Part shown: positions 1 through 9,443 of the stretch, in pieces
How the letters are laid out: every line of letters starts with the position of its first letter
How positions within the stretch are numbered: the stretch's first letter is position 1
Origin: Coenobita brevimanus
Lineage: Eukaryota > Arthropoda > Malacostraca > Decapoda > Coenobitidae
Assembly: GCA_032717465.1 (NCBI GenBank)
Contig: CM064697.1
Span: forward strand, 3,111,501-3,175,500
Direction: 5' to 3'
DNA length: 64,000 nucleotides
Translations under genes and position numbers: made by a program
The notes under the pieces: generated by a model
Seen by the model: the letters and a program-made list of their open reading frames with translations, nothing else
Database searches by the model: none
Told to the model about the DNA's origin: nothing

Positions 1-384
1 TTCAGCAGAATTTCACTCGTGTAGATTGTAATATATTGCGGCCCTTCATGATCCCACATCCATTACTTATATATTTATATGTGCTGACCATATTTTCTTT
101 ATTCCAATAAATGTATCTTTAGTGTAAGTGCTTCTTTATTATAAATGTTTCAATATAAATGTTTCAATATTTTGTGTAGTTGAGTAGAGTTTATCGCCTT
201 TTAAGACTAATGAAAAACAGCTTGATTTTGACAAGGCAGTCGTATAATTTCCAATATTTGAGAGGTAGTAAAATTAATTGTGCTTTTTAAATCTAACGTC
301 AGTTGCTTTGCCAATGAGTGAAATGTTGCTGCAACTTTTAATAAAAATACTAAACACACAACCAAAGAACTGCAGCTAAAAAAA
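1..384. other. AT-rich stretch, nothing recognised
   Basis: AT-rich sequence with short direct duplications (for example the repeated word ATAAATGTTTCAATAT near 140-172). No coding signal, RNA gene or recognised transposon end was seen. It ends in a short A run just before the LINE fragment. Confidence 0.4.
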
Positions 385-845
385 AAATAAATGCATGCTC
401 CTGGTGCAGGCCAAAAATTATTTGAAACATCTCGACATATTGCATCAGTGGCACATAGTGATGCAGCGTGCCAATTTTTATTCCATCTGACTACAACTGT
501 TGCATGTTTATCTCATTTGTACTGCTGTGTCAATGGTCACTGCCCCTCTGAAAAGTCTGCTTGCATCCCTCCACCACCCTGGCGGGTGCGTAGCACCTGT
601 CTAGCAGCAAACTCTCATCCCTTTTCTGTCTAGCTATCAAATGCAAGAGTTAACCTTCATGTATGCAATAGGTCAACTCTGGAACTGCTTTTCACTCTTC
701 CTACTGCCCATGACCCTCCAGTCTTTTTAATGCTGTGTCGAGGCATCTCAAGATAAACGATCTTGAATTTGGCCCTTAACTTAGTTTTTTGTTGGAGGGA
801 ACAGTCGTTCAGATTTTCTAGCATTTGGTTCCTTCTTCCTTGCAT
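385..845 (+). mobile_element. Jockey/CR1-like LINE, 3' fragment (LINE-J)
   Basis: A decayed copy of the 3' coding end that is better preserved at 26525-26960. Shared landmarks in order are a 'CIPPP' block (near 562-580), 'STCLAANSHPFSV' (near 595-630), 'LWNC' (near 678) and the terminal 'GTKCxxxxxLHPCK'-like 3' UTR word TTTGGTTCCTTCTTCCT (near 825-841). The frame is broken by stops, and the reverse transcriptase domain is missing. It has no poly(A) tail. The match to the 26 kb copy is seen directly; clade placement is inference from that copy's motifs. Confidence 0.7.
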
Positions 846-1334
846 AAAATATTGAATTAAATTGTTGTGGGAACAACATTGCCTAAAAATTACCTGCTGT
901 AGTGTTCATCTGTCATGTTGGACTAAAAGACCTGTTGCCTGGGTATGAATGGCTTGGTAGGCCAGGAACAGCATTACTGATTTTATACATACAGTACTTT
1001 ATTAGTTGCCTACTTGCACCAGACCATGAGCAATAGATTTAAACTTCAGCCAGTCTTGGTTAAGATGTGTGTCTGTTTATGACCAAGAAATTAACAAGGG
1101 TTATATAAACTGTAGCAGCCAGTTCATAAGTAACCTTGTAATTAGAAGTGCTATTCCAAGGTTTTTTTAGGGAACGAAGTCTTAAAAGGCGAGAAATATT
1201 ACTTCATTACTTTTAAAAATATAAGGTGGCCATATAGATCTGTTATTGGTAGGTAGGTTATGGCAACATTCCACGAGTTTAGTAAGAAATCATATGTCAT
1301 TTGGTTGTCTATGCTCCATAAATTAGAATTGGGA
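846..1334. other. no gene or recognised repeat
   Basis: Moderately AT-rich DNA without long frames. I saw no transposon ends, tandem structure or RNA gene motifs. Confidence 0.4.
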
Positions 1335-1438
1335 GACTGAGGGATGGAGTGGAGTGGGAGAGAATTAACTAGGAGTGTATGTGAGTGAGGTAGGAGGGAA
1401 GACCAAGGATGAGATGGAGGGCTGGAGTGAGAGACTAA

Positions 1439-2389
1439 GGGCCAATTCACACTATACGGTTCTTCTTCGTAGGGTTACGGTTCATTTGCTATGTCACTGT
1501 TCACACTATACGTCCATGATCTCTTCAGACTGCGTGCAGCTGTGGCTCCGACAAGAAGCGTCAGAAATTAGTGTAAAGCAGCTTGCTGCAACATTCATTT
1601 TTGCACAACTACTTAGGTGACAATGCCACTGATGTTACAACCATGAATGTCACGAACAATGCAAGCTCCTTAGTAGACATAACTGGACAGGGAGGAAATG
1701 CTCCACAAGGTGCATTCCTTGTAAAAGAAATTTAAAAGATTCTTGAAGTCCCACTGGTTCTCTTCCATGGGCGTAAAGAGGGTTGAGAGAGAACCTACCA
1801 ATGGTTATGAACAGGATGTTGGGAGAACCTGTGAATGGTAATGGATAGGGTGTTAAGAGATACCCTATGAATGGTAATGAATAGGATTAAGGATAAAATG
1901 CTATTTGTCACACTTATAATAAAATAGTGAAATATTTAAATATGTTACCCAATTTTTCCAATCCCTCTCCTATTAATGTCCATATTTTTTCTTTCACCTG
2001 GTTATCGTTGTATTTTCTGTTGCCCATGTCATATAGTTCCTCGTAGCCTCTGACCAGTTCTAATAACTTCTCGTCACTTATGATTGCTTATAGTACTGTT
2101 CATGGCCAAAAGCAGTGACAGGCTAAAGTTGTCCTCTGTCGTCTGTAAACACACCGTGACTGATACGTATCGATGTTCACACTGATTGGTGGAGGTACGG
2201 AGCGTTTCCATACGTATACGTTTCGTTCGTTAGAGATTTCTTCCAAACGTAGGCGATCCGTACAAGTGAAAGCCGCATGAAAGATGAACAATAAATGGAA
2301 AATATAGTGTGAACAGCCCCATTGATTTCGATAAAATAATTAACATACGAAAGCCTTACCGAGACGAACCGTGTAGTGTGAATCGGCCC
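1439..2389. mobile_element. TIR DNA element, 951 bp, PIF/Harbinger- or ISL2EU-like, non-autonomous
   Basis: The left end reads GGGCCAATTCACACTATACG and the right end, reverse-complemented, reads GGGCCGATTCACACTACACG, so 18 of the first 20 bases pair. A second inverted pair lies inside (TGTTCACACTATA near 1498-1511, and its complement near 2302-2315). The LINE-derived array on both sides shows it is inserted DNA. No transposase frame is visible inside. A clean target duplication could not be read: the left flank ends TAA and the right flank starts TGT. The superfamily is inferred from the GGGCC terminus only. Confidence 0.7.
1780..1892. repeat. three-unit tandem repeat, ~36 bp
   Basis: Three imperfect copies of a ~36-bp unit beginning GAGA-ACC and containing AATGGTAATG. 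It lies within the TIR element. Confidence 0.7.
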
Positions 2390-3212
2390 TGTGTGAGGTG
2401 GAGGGGGGGGGGGGAGGGAAACTGAGGGATTGAGTAGAGGATGTTGTAAATTGAAATGGGATGGAGAGGGAAACTAACTAGGAGTGTATGTGAGTAAGGT
2501 GGATGTGGGGTAAGAGGGAGGGGGAGACTGAGGATGAGATGGAGGGATGAGTGGAGGTATATAGGAGAGGAGGGTGTAAGTTGGGGGTGGAGTATGAGAG
2601 TGAGGTGGAGGGATGGAATAGAGGTATGAGAGGGAGGTGTAAGGGGGAGGGGGGGATGGAGAGTGAGACTAAGTAGGGGTTTGTGTGAGTGAGGTGGAGG
2701 TGGGGAAAGTAGCAGGGGGAGACTGAGGATGAGATGGAGGGATGGAGTGGAGAGGTGCATGAGAGGAGGGTGTAAGTTGGGGGGTGTAGGAAGATTAATT
2801 CTGAGAGTGTATGTGAGTGAGGTCGAGACTGAGGATGAGATGGAGGGATGGAGTGGAGAGATAAATGAGAGGGGAGTGTAAGTTGGGGGAATGGAGAGAA
2901 GGAAACATAATCAGGAGAGTGTATGTGAGTGAGGTGGGGGGAGCTGAGGATGAGATAGAGATGGAGAGGTGTGTGTAAGTTGGGGTGTGAAAGACTAACT
3001 AGGTGAGTGTATGTGAACAAAATGGAGGGATAGGGGAGGGGGTGTAAGTTGGTGGAATGGAGATTAGGAAACATAATCAGGAGGGTGTATGTGAGTGAGG
3101 TGGGGGGAGAGGCAGGGGGTGTAATCTGGGGGAAGGGCAGGTAGATGGCAGTGGACAGGGAGGAGGTATGTACCCTCACAGGATCAAGGTGTCTGGCTAT
3201 AGGTAGATATAG

Positions 3213-3557
3213 CATGTCCACACTTTCACATTGTTATAGTAATATGGCCATTATATATTTTTACAGTTTCATTTGTTTGCTTGAGATTATACTCTGAACT
3301 TTAGCTTGGCCTAAAATTTTAAATCTTTCCAGCCTGAATTATGAGTTTTAACTTTCTTTAAACAGGATAGTAGGCACAGTGTGAAAAGGATTATGAGTAA
3401 TAGCTTTGCCTTTCTGTGCCTCGAGTTACTCTTATGTGACACAGCTGGAAAAGACTGAAAAATTGGGCCAAGTTAGTGAAGAGTAACTATTGTTCAGTGG
3501 AATGTGATTTTGTTGATATTTAACATGCTTCACAACCAGTCTATGTTGGTAGTTTTG
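3213..3557. other. no gene or recognised repeat
   Basis: Ordinary AT-rich DNA between the LINE end and the first fold-back element. Nothing was recognised. Confidence 0.35.
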
Positions 3558-3753
3558 AACCTCTTCAGTAGTTACATCTTTTCTGTATATTGTTGTGTCC
3601 CAGATTTTATTCTTGCTGCTACCAGACGATTTTACTCAGCGGGTCTCATACTGAAGGGAGGCTATGTCCCCTCCAGTATGAGATCGCACTCCAAGCTGAA
3701 TAAAATCGTGTGGCAGCAGCAGGAATAAAATGTCCTCATACTGAAGGGGTTAA
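3558..3753. mobile_element. fold-back MITE
   Basis: Almost the whole segment is an inverted repeat. The left end AACCTCTTCAGTA pairs with the right end (complement AACCCCTTCAGTA). The next blocks, TTTTATTCTTGCTGCTACCA and its counterpart at about 3700-3731, pair as well, and an inner pair (TCTCATACTG...CAGTATGAGA) forms the loop-proximal stem. Variants of the inner block GAATAAAATCGTCTGG recur near 17430, 46560, 54210, 60660 and 60990, so it is a dispersed family. There is no coding capacity. Confidence 0.7.
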
Positions 3754-3871
3754 TTGGCTCATGTCTTTGGTATACTGTATGTCATGTTGATTAATGGTGC
3801 ATTGCTTCCGCTTTAACATGCCTTAGCAAACACACGTTGCGTGGTGCACACCGTGTTTAGCAATGCATGTT

Positions 3872-3993
3872 AAGTAGCCCTTTTGATCACTCTGTTGTAT
3901 GCCATGTGTTCTTGTATAGCTCTGCCTGGCATTAGCTGGGCAGAGCAATACAAGACATGGCATCTACACAGTGATTTGAAGGGCACGGTCTTG
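3872..3993. repeat. imperfect hairpin / inverted repeat
   Basis: The left arm, from AGCCCTTTTGATCACT through ATGCCATGTGTTCTTGTAT, pairs with the right arm near 3941-3992 (GCAGAGCAATACAAGACATG, then AGTGATTTGAAGGGC). Arms are about 50 bp, separated by a few bases around the CTGGCATTAGCTGG centre. Confidence 0.65.
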
Positions 3994-4020
3994 GAAGCAT
4001 CGTGGGGTAGGGCACAGAAC

Positions 4021-4112
4021 CTATCTCGATAAATCGGCCACGAAAATACGGACTGGCAACCCTCCTTTGGGGTTGCTAGTCCTTATTTCTCTGGCCGATT
4101 TATCGAGATAGT
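4021..4112. repeat. near-perfect hairpin, ~43-bp arms
   Basis: CTATCTCGATAAATCGGCCA at the left is the exact complement of the right end. The arms continue inward through GGACTGGCAACCC with a few mismatches. The loop is only a few bases (CTCCTTTG). Confidence 0.8.
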
Positions 4113-4189
4113 TTTTTTTTTTTCCACCTTCTTCACTTTAATGTACCTTAGTGGAAATAAAACCAATGCATTATTACCATGTCTTTATT

Positions 4190-4480
4190 TATATACATAT
4201 ACCTTTTTTGTATATTACTTATATAAGTACTACACATATATAAGTACTAAACATGTGTTTAGTACTTATATATGTTTAGTACTTATATATGTATAGTACT
4301 TATAGTACTTATATATATGTATTGTACTTTGAAAAATATCATAAAGAGAATACCAATAGACATGAATAGTATGAAGGAGATATCACTTCGTACTATTCAT
4401 GTCTATTGGTATTCTTTTTCTGATATTTTTCAAAGTACTATACATATATAAGTACTATACATATATAAGTAACTTATATT
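4190..4480. repeat. large AT-rich palindrome complex
   Basis: The centre lies at about 4380/4381. The core arms 4324-4380 and 4381-4438 pair almost perfectly from GTACTTTGAAAAATATCA inward. Outer arms made of a ~20-bp unit (AGTACTTATATATGTATAGT) extend the symmetry to about 4270 and 4473. A second, smaller palindrome is centred near 4250 (TAAGTACTAAACA/TGTGTTTAGTACTTA). Confidence 0.8.
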
Positions 4481-4559
4481 CAAAATTTAGGACTACGAAA
4501 AAATTATGAACTTAAAAGGACAATATACAAAGACATTAAAGAATAAAAGAAACATATAT

Positions 4560-5345
4560 TAAAAACAAACAAAACAAGACACATGGAGCAGGACAGAGGA
4601 AGGACAGCAGGACATAGCAGAGATGACAGGGCAAGAACAGCAGGACATAGAACATGACAGGGAAGGACACAGCACAGATGACAGGGCAAGAACAGCAGGA
4701 CATGACACAGATGATGGAAGGACACAACAAGGCAGGTCATAGCAAGGCAAGACAAGCAGGATACAGCAAGAGATGGAAGGGCAGGACACCATAGGCAAGA
4801 ACAGCAGGACACAGGGTAAGAATAGCAAGGAGGGGAGGACAGGCCAAGGATGGCAGGGCACAGCAAGAGTGCACATGACAGTGCATGGGTGTAGGGTAGG
4901 ACAGGGGTGGCAGGGCACAAAGCACGACATAGCACAGATGATGGAAGGGCACAATAGGGCAGATCACAGCAAGGCAAGACAAGCAGGATACAGCAAGAGA
5001 TGGAAGGGCAGGACACCATAGGCAAGAACAGCAGGACACAGGGTAAGAATAGCAAGGAGGGGAGGACAGGCCAAGGATGGCAGGGCACGGCAAGAGTGCA
5101 GATGACAGTGCATGGGTGTAGGGCAGGACAGGGGTGGCAAGGCAATGCAGGGCATGGCTGCATATTGCAAGGGTGTAAGGGAGGGCATGGCTGTACAGTG
5201 TATTGCATGGGTGTAGGGGAGGGAAGGAAAGTGCAAGGGTGCAGGGAAGGAAAGTGATGGAAGGACAGGACATGGTTGACAGAACAGGGATGGAACGACA
5301 GGACAAGGATGACAGGAATAGCAAGGGACACCTGGTAAGGCAAAG
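4560..5345. repeat. purine-rich tandem array with ~227-bp higher-order duplication
   Basis: Short words such as GGCAAGAACAGCAGGACA recur throughout. A block starting near 4742 is repeated almost exactly near 4969, an offset of about 227 bp, including its GTGCATGGGTGTAGGG part (4880 and 5107). Overlapping open frames on both strands (Cys/Pro/Leu-rich on the minus strand) follow from the repeat and carry no recognisable domain. Confidence 0.75.
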
Positions 5346-5392
5346 CAAGGGTGGGGGTGGTAGGTTGGGTTGCAGGGTGGTAAGGTTAGGAA

Positions 5393-7010
5393 GAGGAAGA
5401 AAGAGGGGAGGAAGAGGAAAAGAAAAGAGAGAGAAGAACGAGGAGAAGAGGAGGCCTAATACAATAAGAGGAGGAGAGGAAGCCTAATACAAAAAGGGGA
5501 GGAGGAGGAAGAAAAGAAAAGAATGAGGAAGAGGAAGGAAGAAAAGAATAAGGAGGAGGAAGGAAGAAAAGAATAAGGAGGAGGAAGGAAGAAAAGAATG
5601 AGGAGGAGGAGGAAGGAAGAAAAGAATGAGGAGGAGGAGGAAGGAAGAAAAGAATGAGAAGGAGGAGGAAGGAAGAAAAGAATGAGGAGGAGGAGGAAGG
5701 AAGAAAAGAATGAGGAGGAGGAGGAAGGAAGAAAAGAATGAGGAGGAGGAGGAAGGAAGAAAAGAATGAGGAGGAGGAGGAAGGAAGAAAAGAATGAGGA
5801 GGAGGAGGAGGAAGGAAGAAAAGAATGAGGAGGAGGAGGAGGAGGAAGGAAGAAAAGAATGAGGAGGAGGAGGAGGAAGGAAGAAAAGAATGAGGAGGAG
5901 GAGGAGGAAGGAAGAAAAGAATGAGGAGGAGGAGGAGGAAGGAAGAAAAGAATGAGGAGGAGGAGGAGGAAGGAAGAAAAGAATGAGGAGGAGGAGGAGG
6001 AAGGAAGAAAAGAATGAGGAGGAGGAGGAGGAAGGAAGAAAAGAATGAGGAGGAGGAGGAGGAAGGAAGAAAAGAATGAGGAGAAGGAGGAGGAAGGAAG
6101 AAAAGAATGAGGAGGAGGAGGAGGAAGGAAGAAAAGAATGAGGAGGAGGAGGAGGAAGGAAGAAAAGAATGAGGAGGAGGAGGAGGAAGGAAGAAAAGAA
6201 TGAGGAGGAGGAGGAAGGAAGAAAAAAGAATGAGGAGGAGGAGGAAGGAAGAAAAGAATGAGGAGGAGGAGGAGGAGGAAGGAAAAAAAGAATGAGGAGG
6301 AGGAGGAAGGAAGAAAAAAGAATGAGGAGGAGGAGGAAGGAAGAAAAGAATGAGGAGGAGGAGGAGGAAGGAAGAAAAGAATGAGGAGGAGGAGGAGGAG
6401 GAAGGAAGAAAAGAATGAGGAGGAGGAGGAGGAAGGAAGAAAAGAATGAGGAGGAGGAGGAGGAAGGAAGAAAAGAATGAGGAGGAGGAGGAAGGAAGAA
6501 AAGAATGAGGAGGAGGAGGAAGGAAGAAAAGAATGAGGAGGAGGAGGAAGGAAGAAAAGAATGAGGAGGAGGAGGAAGGAAGAAAAGAATGAGGAGGAGG
6601 AGGAAGGAAGAAAAGAATGAGGAGGAGGAGGAAGGAAGAAAAGAATGAGGAGGAGGAGGAAGGAAGAAAAGAATGAGGAGGAGGAGGAAGGAAGAAAAGA
6701 ATGAGGAGGAGGAGGAGGAGGAAGGAAGAAGAGGAGGAGGAGGAGGAAGGAAGAAAAGAATGAGGAGGAGGAAGGAAGAAAAGAATGAGGAGAAGGAAGG
6801 AAGAAAAGAATGAGGAGGAGGAAGGAAGAAAAGAATGAGGAGGAGGAAGGAAGAAAAGAATGAGGAGGAGGAAGAAAAGAATGAGGAGGAGGAAGGAAGA
6901 AAAGAATGAGGAGGAGGAAGAAAAGAATGAGGAGGAGGAGGAAGGAAGAAGAGGAAGGAGAAGAATGAAGAGGGGAAGAGGAAAAGAACAACAAGGAGGA
7001 GAAGAGGAAG
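5393..7010. repeat. polypurine minisatellite, 28-bp basic unit, ~50 copies
   Basis: The unit is GAAT followed by a variable number of GAG triplets (usually 3 to 6), then GAAGGAAGAAAA. The commonest length is 28 bp, and it varies in steps of 3 bp with the GAG count. The plus strand is nearly all purine; the T in GAAT is the only regular pyrimidine. On the minus strand every frame is open, giving artefactual frames longer than 500 residues that cycle through Leu-, Pro- and Ser-rich blocks because 28 is not a multiple of 3. Confidence 0.95.
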
Positions 7011-7669
7011 CCTAATACAATACTTAACTATATGTAGTACTAAAACACACAGAGAATAAACACTCAACTTTGTTTTCCTTTGTAATATTAATGCCAGCAA
7101 GGGGTATCATTAGTTTATGCTTCAAAAACTGCTTGTGGGTCAAATAATAATAATAATTTGCTGGCAAACCCCTATCAGTAATTCCTCATTTAAGATACTT
7201 TCACTAAGCACAGTCTCTCTCTTAATGTCACTCAAAAATATATACACTTTTCACAAACTTCTTAAGTAATCTCAAAGGTGTGCTGTGAAAGATCAATGTC
7301 AATTCATCTAAAAATATATTTTTTTTTACTTTAACACAAATAAATCTTGCTAGATAGTTCTGTCTTGCATATGATCCTTAAATGCTGGAGAAAAAGTTCC
7401 TCTTGCTGGGACCCGACCCTAACTTCACGCAATCAGCAATTTACGGGAATATATATCAATTATTAAATGAGGAATTACTTACTGCTGGCATTATACACAA
7501 ACAAAACTCACAATTTACACATATTCTGTTTTTAACTGTGTGGAAAATGTGCCACTAGATCTCAGATGATGTGTTTATATATACAGTATTTCAAAGCTAT
7601 GCATATATATATACTGAGGTGTATATGATGGGCCTGTAGAAACAGTTCAGTATTTTATATCATTTATAT
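7011..7669. other. AT-rich, nothing recognised
   Basis: Contains short AT and TAA microsatellites (near 7146-7158 and 7595-7612). No gene, RNA or transposon end was identified. Confidence 0.4.
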
Positions 7670-7860
7670 CGTACCATTCATGAAGGCTCCAACATACATT
7701 CATTGGCCATAGTCACCTAATGGTGGCTGTCTATGCTGCTCAATCTCTGGCAGCCACCCTATGACCTTGTCTCGTATTTTTTTTCCAGTCTGCCTCACAA
7801 CCCTACCCCCGAAATTCACACTTCTCACCTTACGCACCCAGTTGTTATAAAATTGCGGTG
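7670..7860 (-). mobile_element. RTE-like LINE family B, 3' fragment
   Basis: Read on the minus strand, this matches the C-terminal block seen at 19604-19812: a 'NWVRxVRxVN' region, then 'RxxxxIRDKVI', then the 3' word ATGTTGGAGCC near 7685. Both coding text and UTR are decayed. RTE-clade placement rests on the 'RKTWDEVI'-type C-terminus and short 3' tail of the better copies. Confidence 0.6.
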
Positions 7861-8539
7861 CAGGGCAGACACCTTCAGGTGGTGGCACTGATATAACCAG
7901 GCCATGTCCAGTGAAAAGGGCCAGATGCTCACTCACTGACCATTTAAGCCCCTGGAATCCTGACTACCTCACATATTTCTCCCTACATAAGTGCTTCAAA
8001 ATTATCAACTCCAGGACTTTCCTATTCCAGACCAACACCACTACAATACCAGCTGGTGTTCTCAGTGCCAAAAATCCCTCGTGGCTAAACACACAGACAC
8101 AGGACAACAAGGGGACTCTCAATGCAGAAAAACACGAACACATAAACCACCACCACAACCCAACAAGACCTCCACACAGAGTTATAAGGCTGCCTCCTCC
8201 CTCCAACCTCACTATGTACCTCTTCATAATAACTAATCCCATGAAAGTGAAATTTTTAGTACTGAGACAGGAATAAGTCTCCTTGATTACTAGTTCAACT
8301 GACCCTCCAGTCTGGCCCCACTTTGTCAGAGGAACATAAAAGCATTACGGCCATTCAAACCACCAAGGAAGTTGTACTAGACCTATTACTTGACCACTGC
8401 CCCAAATTAGAAAGTTACCTAAATCCAAATAAAATGTGCAACCATTTTTATTTTTCCTCCTTTTTTTCTTATTTCCTTTTTTCCTGTTAATAATTTATCC
8501 TGTACATACTGCCTACCTAGCCACTACAGCCATTCAAAG
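7861..8539. other. unassigned, with one dispersed-repeat block
   Basis: Bases 8272-8325 (AAGTCTCCTTGATTACTAG onward) match 12024-12075 in the same orientation and 48550-48602 in inverse orientation, so a short dispersed repeat is present. Bases 7925-7970 resemble the head of the ATC-tailed repeat family (see 38905-39115). The 121-residue open frame here has no recognisable domain. Confidence 0.5.
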
Positions 8540-8806
8540 CCTATAACACTGCACGCCAGCACTAAATTTCACAAGATATAGTCAATATTTTTTTTCTTGC
8601 CCCTAAAACGGCCCCCATTCAGAAGGAACTGTGCTGTGAAAATACATGGAATTTCACAGTACAGGTCATCGGCTCCGACCACCTGCACTTGTCGCAGTCC
8701 GCCGATGGCTGTGGCCGTCAACCTCTTTTTTTTTCTTTCTTTCTTTTTTTTTTAATTCCAGTACTTTATTATTTCAGAGTGTACACAGCTTTTTTTTTAT
8801 AAATAA

Positions 8807-8810
<4 letters not shown>

Positions 8811-8849
<39 letters not shown>
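8811..8849. repeat. (AT)n microsatellite
   Basis: About 19 AT dinucleotides. The flanking CAGTACTTTATT words are duplicated on both sides. Confidence 0.95.
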
Positions 8850-8852
<3 letters not shown>

Positions 8853-9073
8853 TACTTTATTTATATTATTTCACACTGTACCTAGCTACCTATACACACA
8901 AGGCCACTAGACATCCACAAATCTGCAGCCAAACAGGACCCTTCAAAAACCATCACCAGACACTGACCCTTCACAAACAACCCTACCCAGAGAAACACGA
9001 ATACACCTACTCTCTCTCACCCTCTCTTTACTCTAACTTTGTCTAAAAATGCCTTGTGCTCTCTCTCATGGAT

Positions 9074-9134
9074 CTATCTAGCTATCTATTGCCAGACGCC
9101 TTAATCCCGTACGGGATGGCCACAAACGTATCGC
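9074..9134 (-). mobile_element. RTE-A LINE end, ~60-bp insertion with 13-bp target duplication
   Basis: Only the last ~60 bp of RTE-A is present (minus strand, ending in the GATAG-type tail). CTCTCTCATGGAT occurs immediately before (9061-9073) and after (9135-9147). The equivalent place in unit 2 (near 9849-9861) carries the word once with no insertion, which serves as an empty site. Confidence 0.85.
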
Positions 9135-9254
9135 CTCTCTCATGGATGCTGGGTTGTAAGCATAGTATATAAACACTAAAATACGATGCTGGTTATGAAG
9201 AAGAGTTATGGAAGGCATGTAATAAAAACTTGCATTACAAAAAGTACTTTAAAA

Positions 9255-9443
9255 AAATCTATAAGCCAAGAAACTGTTTACAATGCTGGATGGTAACCAT
9301 ATAATCAAACCATATGTGCTCCCTATGTGTCAACAAGTGGGTTGGTGAAGGGCTAGTGCCCCTCCCCATAAATAAAAGTCAAATGGCCCCCCCTTACGGG
9401 ATTATGGCAGCTGGCAGTAGGCAGACAGATAGATAGATATTCT
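9255..9443 (+). mobile_element. SINE with LINE-shared tail (SINE-S)
   Basis: The order is a head related to AAGCCAA...TTTACAAxGCTxGGTGGTAACC, the body CTCCCTATGTGTCA-CAAGTGGGTTGG, a CACCC-type LINE-like end, and a GATAGATAGATA tail. The copy at 33745-33958 (minus strand) carries the same parts. It is inserted where units 1 and 2 of the array meet. Confidence 0.75.

Larger units (their letters stand above)
1335..3212 (+). mobile_element. RTE-like LINE (RTE-A) 3' end with tandemly amplified C-terminal segment
   Basis: The segment encoding the very C-terminus of the RTE-A open reading frame (the GTGTATGTGAGTGAGGTGG... to ...GATGGAGGGATGGAGTGG stretch, single-copy at 32230-32345) recurs about eight times here, at roughly 1374, 2484, 2620, 2680, 2800, 2917, 3003 and 3086, with irregular spacing of about 65-150 bp. 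The array closes at 3121-3212 with the normal LINE terminus, including GGTGTCTGGCTATAGGTAGATA. A TIR element splits the array at 1439-2389. The long open frames on the opposite strand here come from low-complexity purine repeats and are not genes. Confidence 0.75.

Noticed and set aside
2356..3221. Minus-strand frames of 134 and 247 residues rich in Ser, Pro, His and Leu
   Set aside because: Antisense of the tandemly amplified purine-rich LINE segment.
4504..5348. Minus-strand frames of 131-279 Cys/Pro/Leu-rich residues
   Set aside because: Overlapping frames on both strands come from the degenerate repeat with a 227-bp duplication.
5456..7100. Minus-strand open frames of 512 and 538 residues
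   Set aside because: They are reads of the 28-bp polypurine minisatellite and cycle through Leu-, Pro- and Ser-rich blocks. No domain or gene context.
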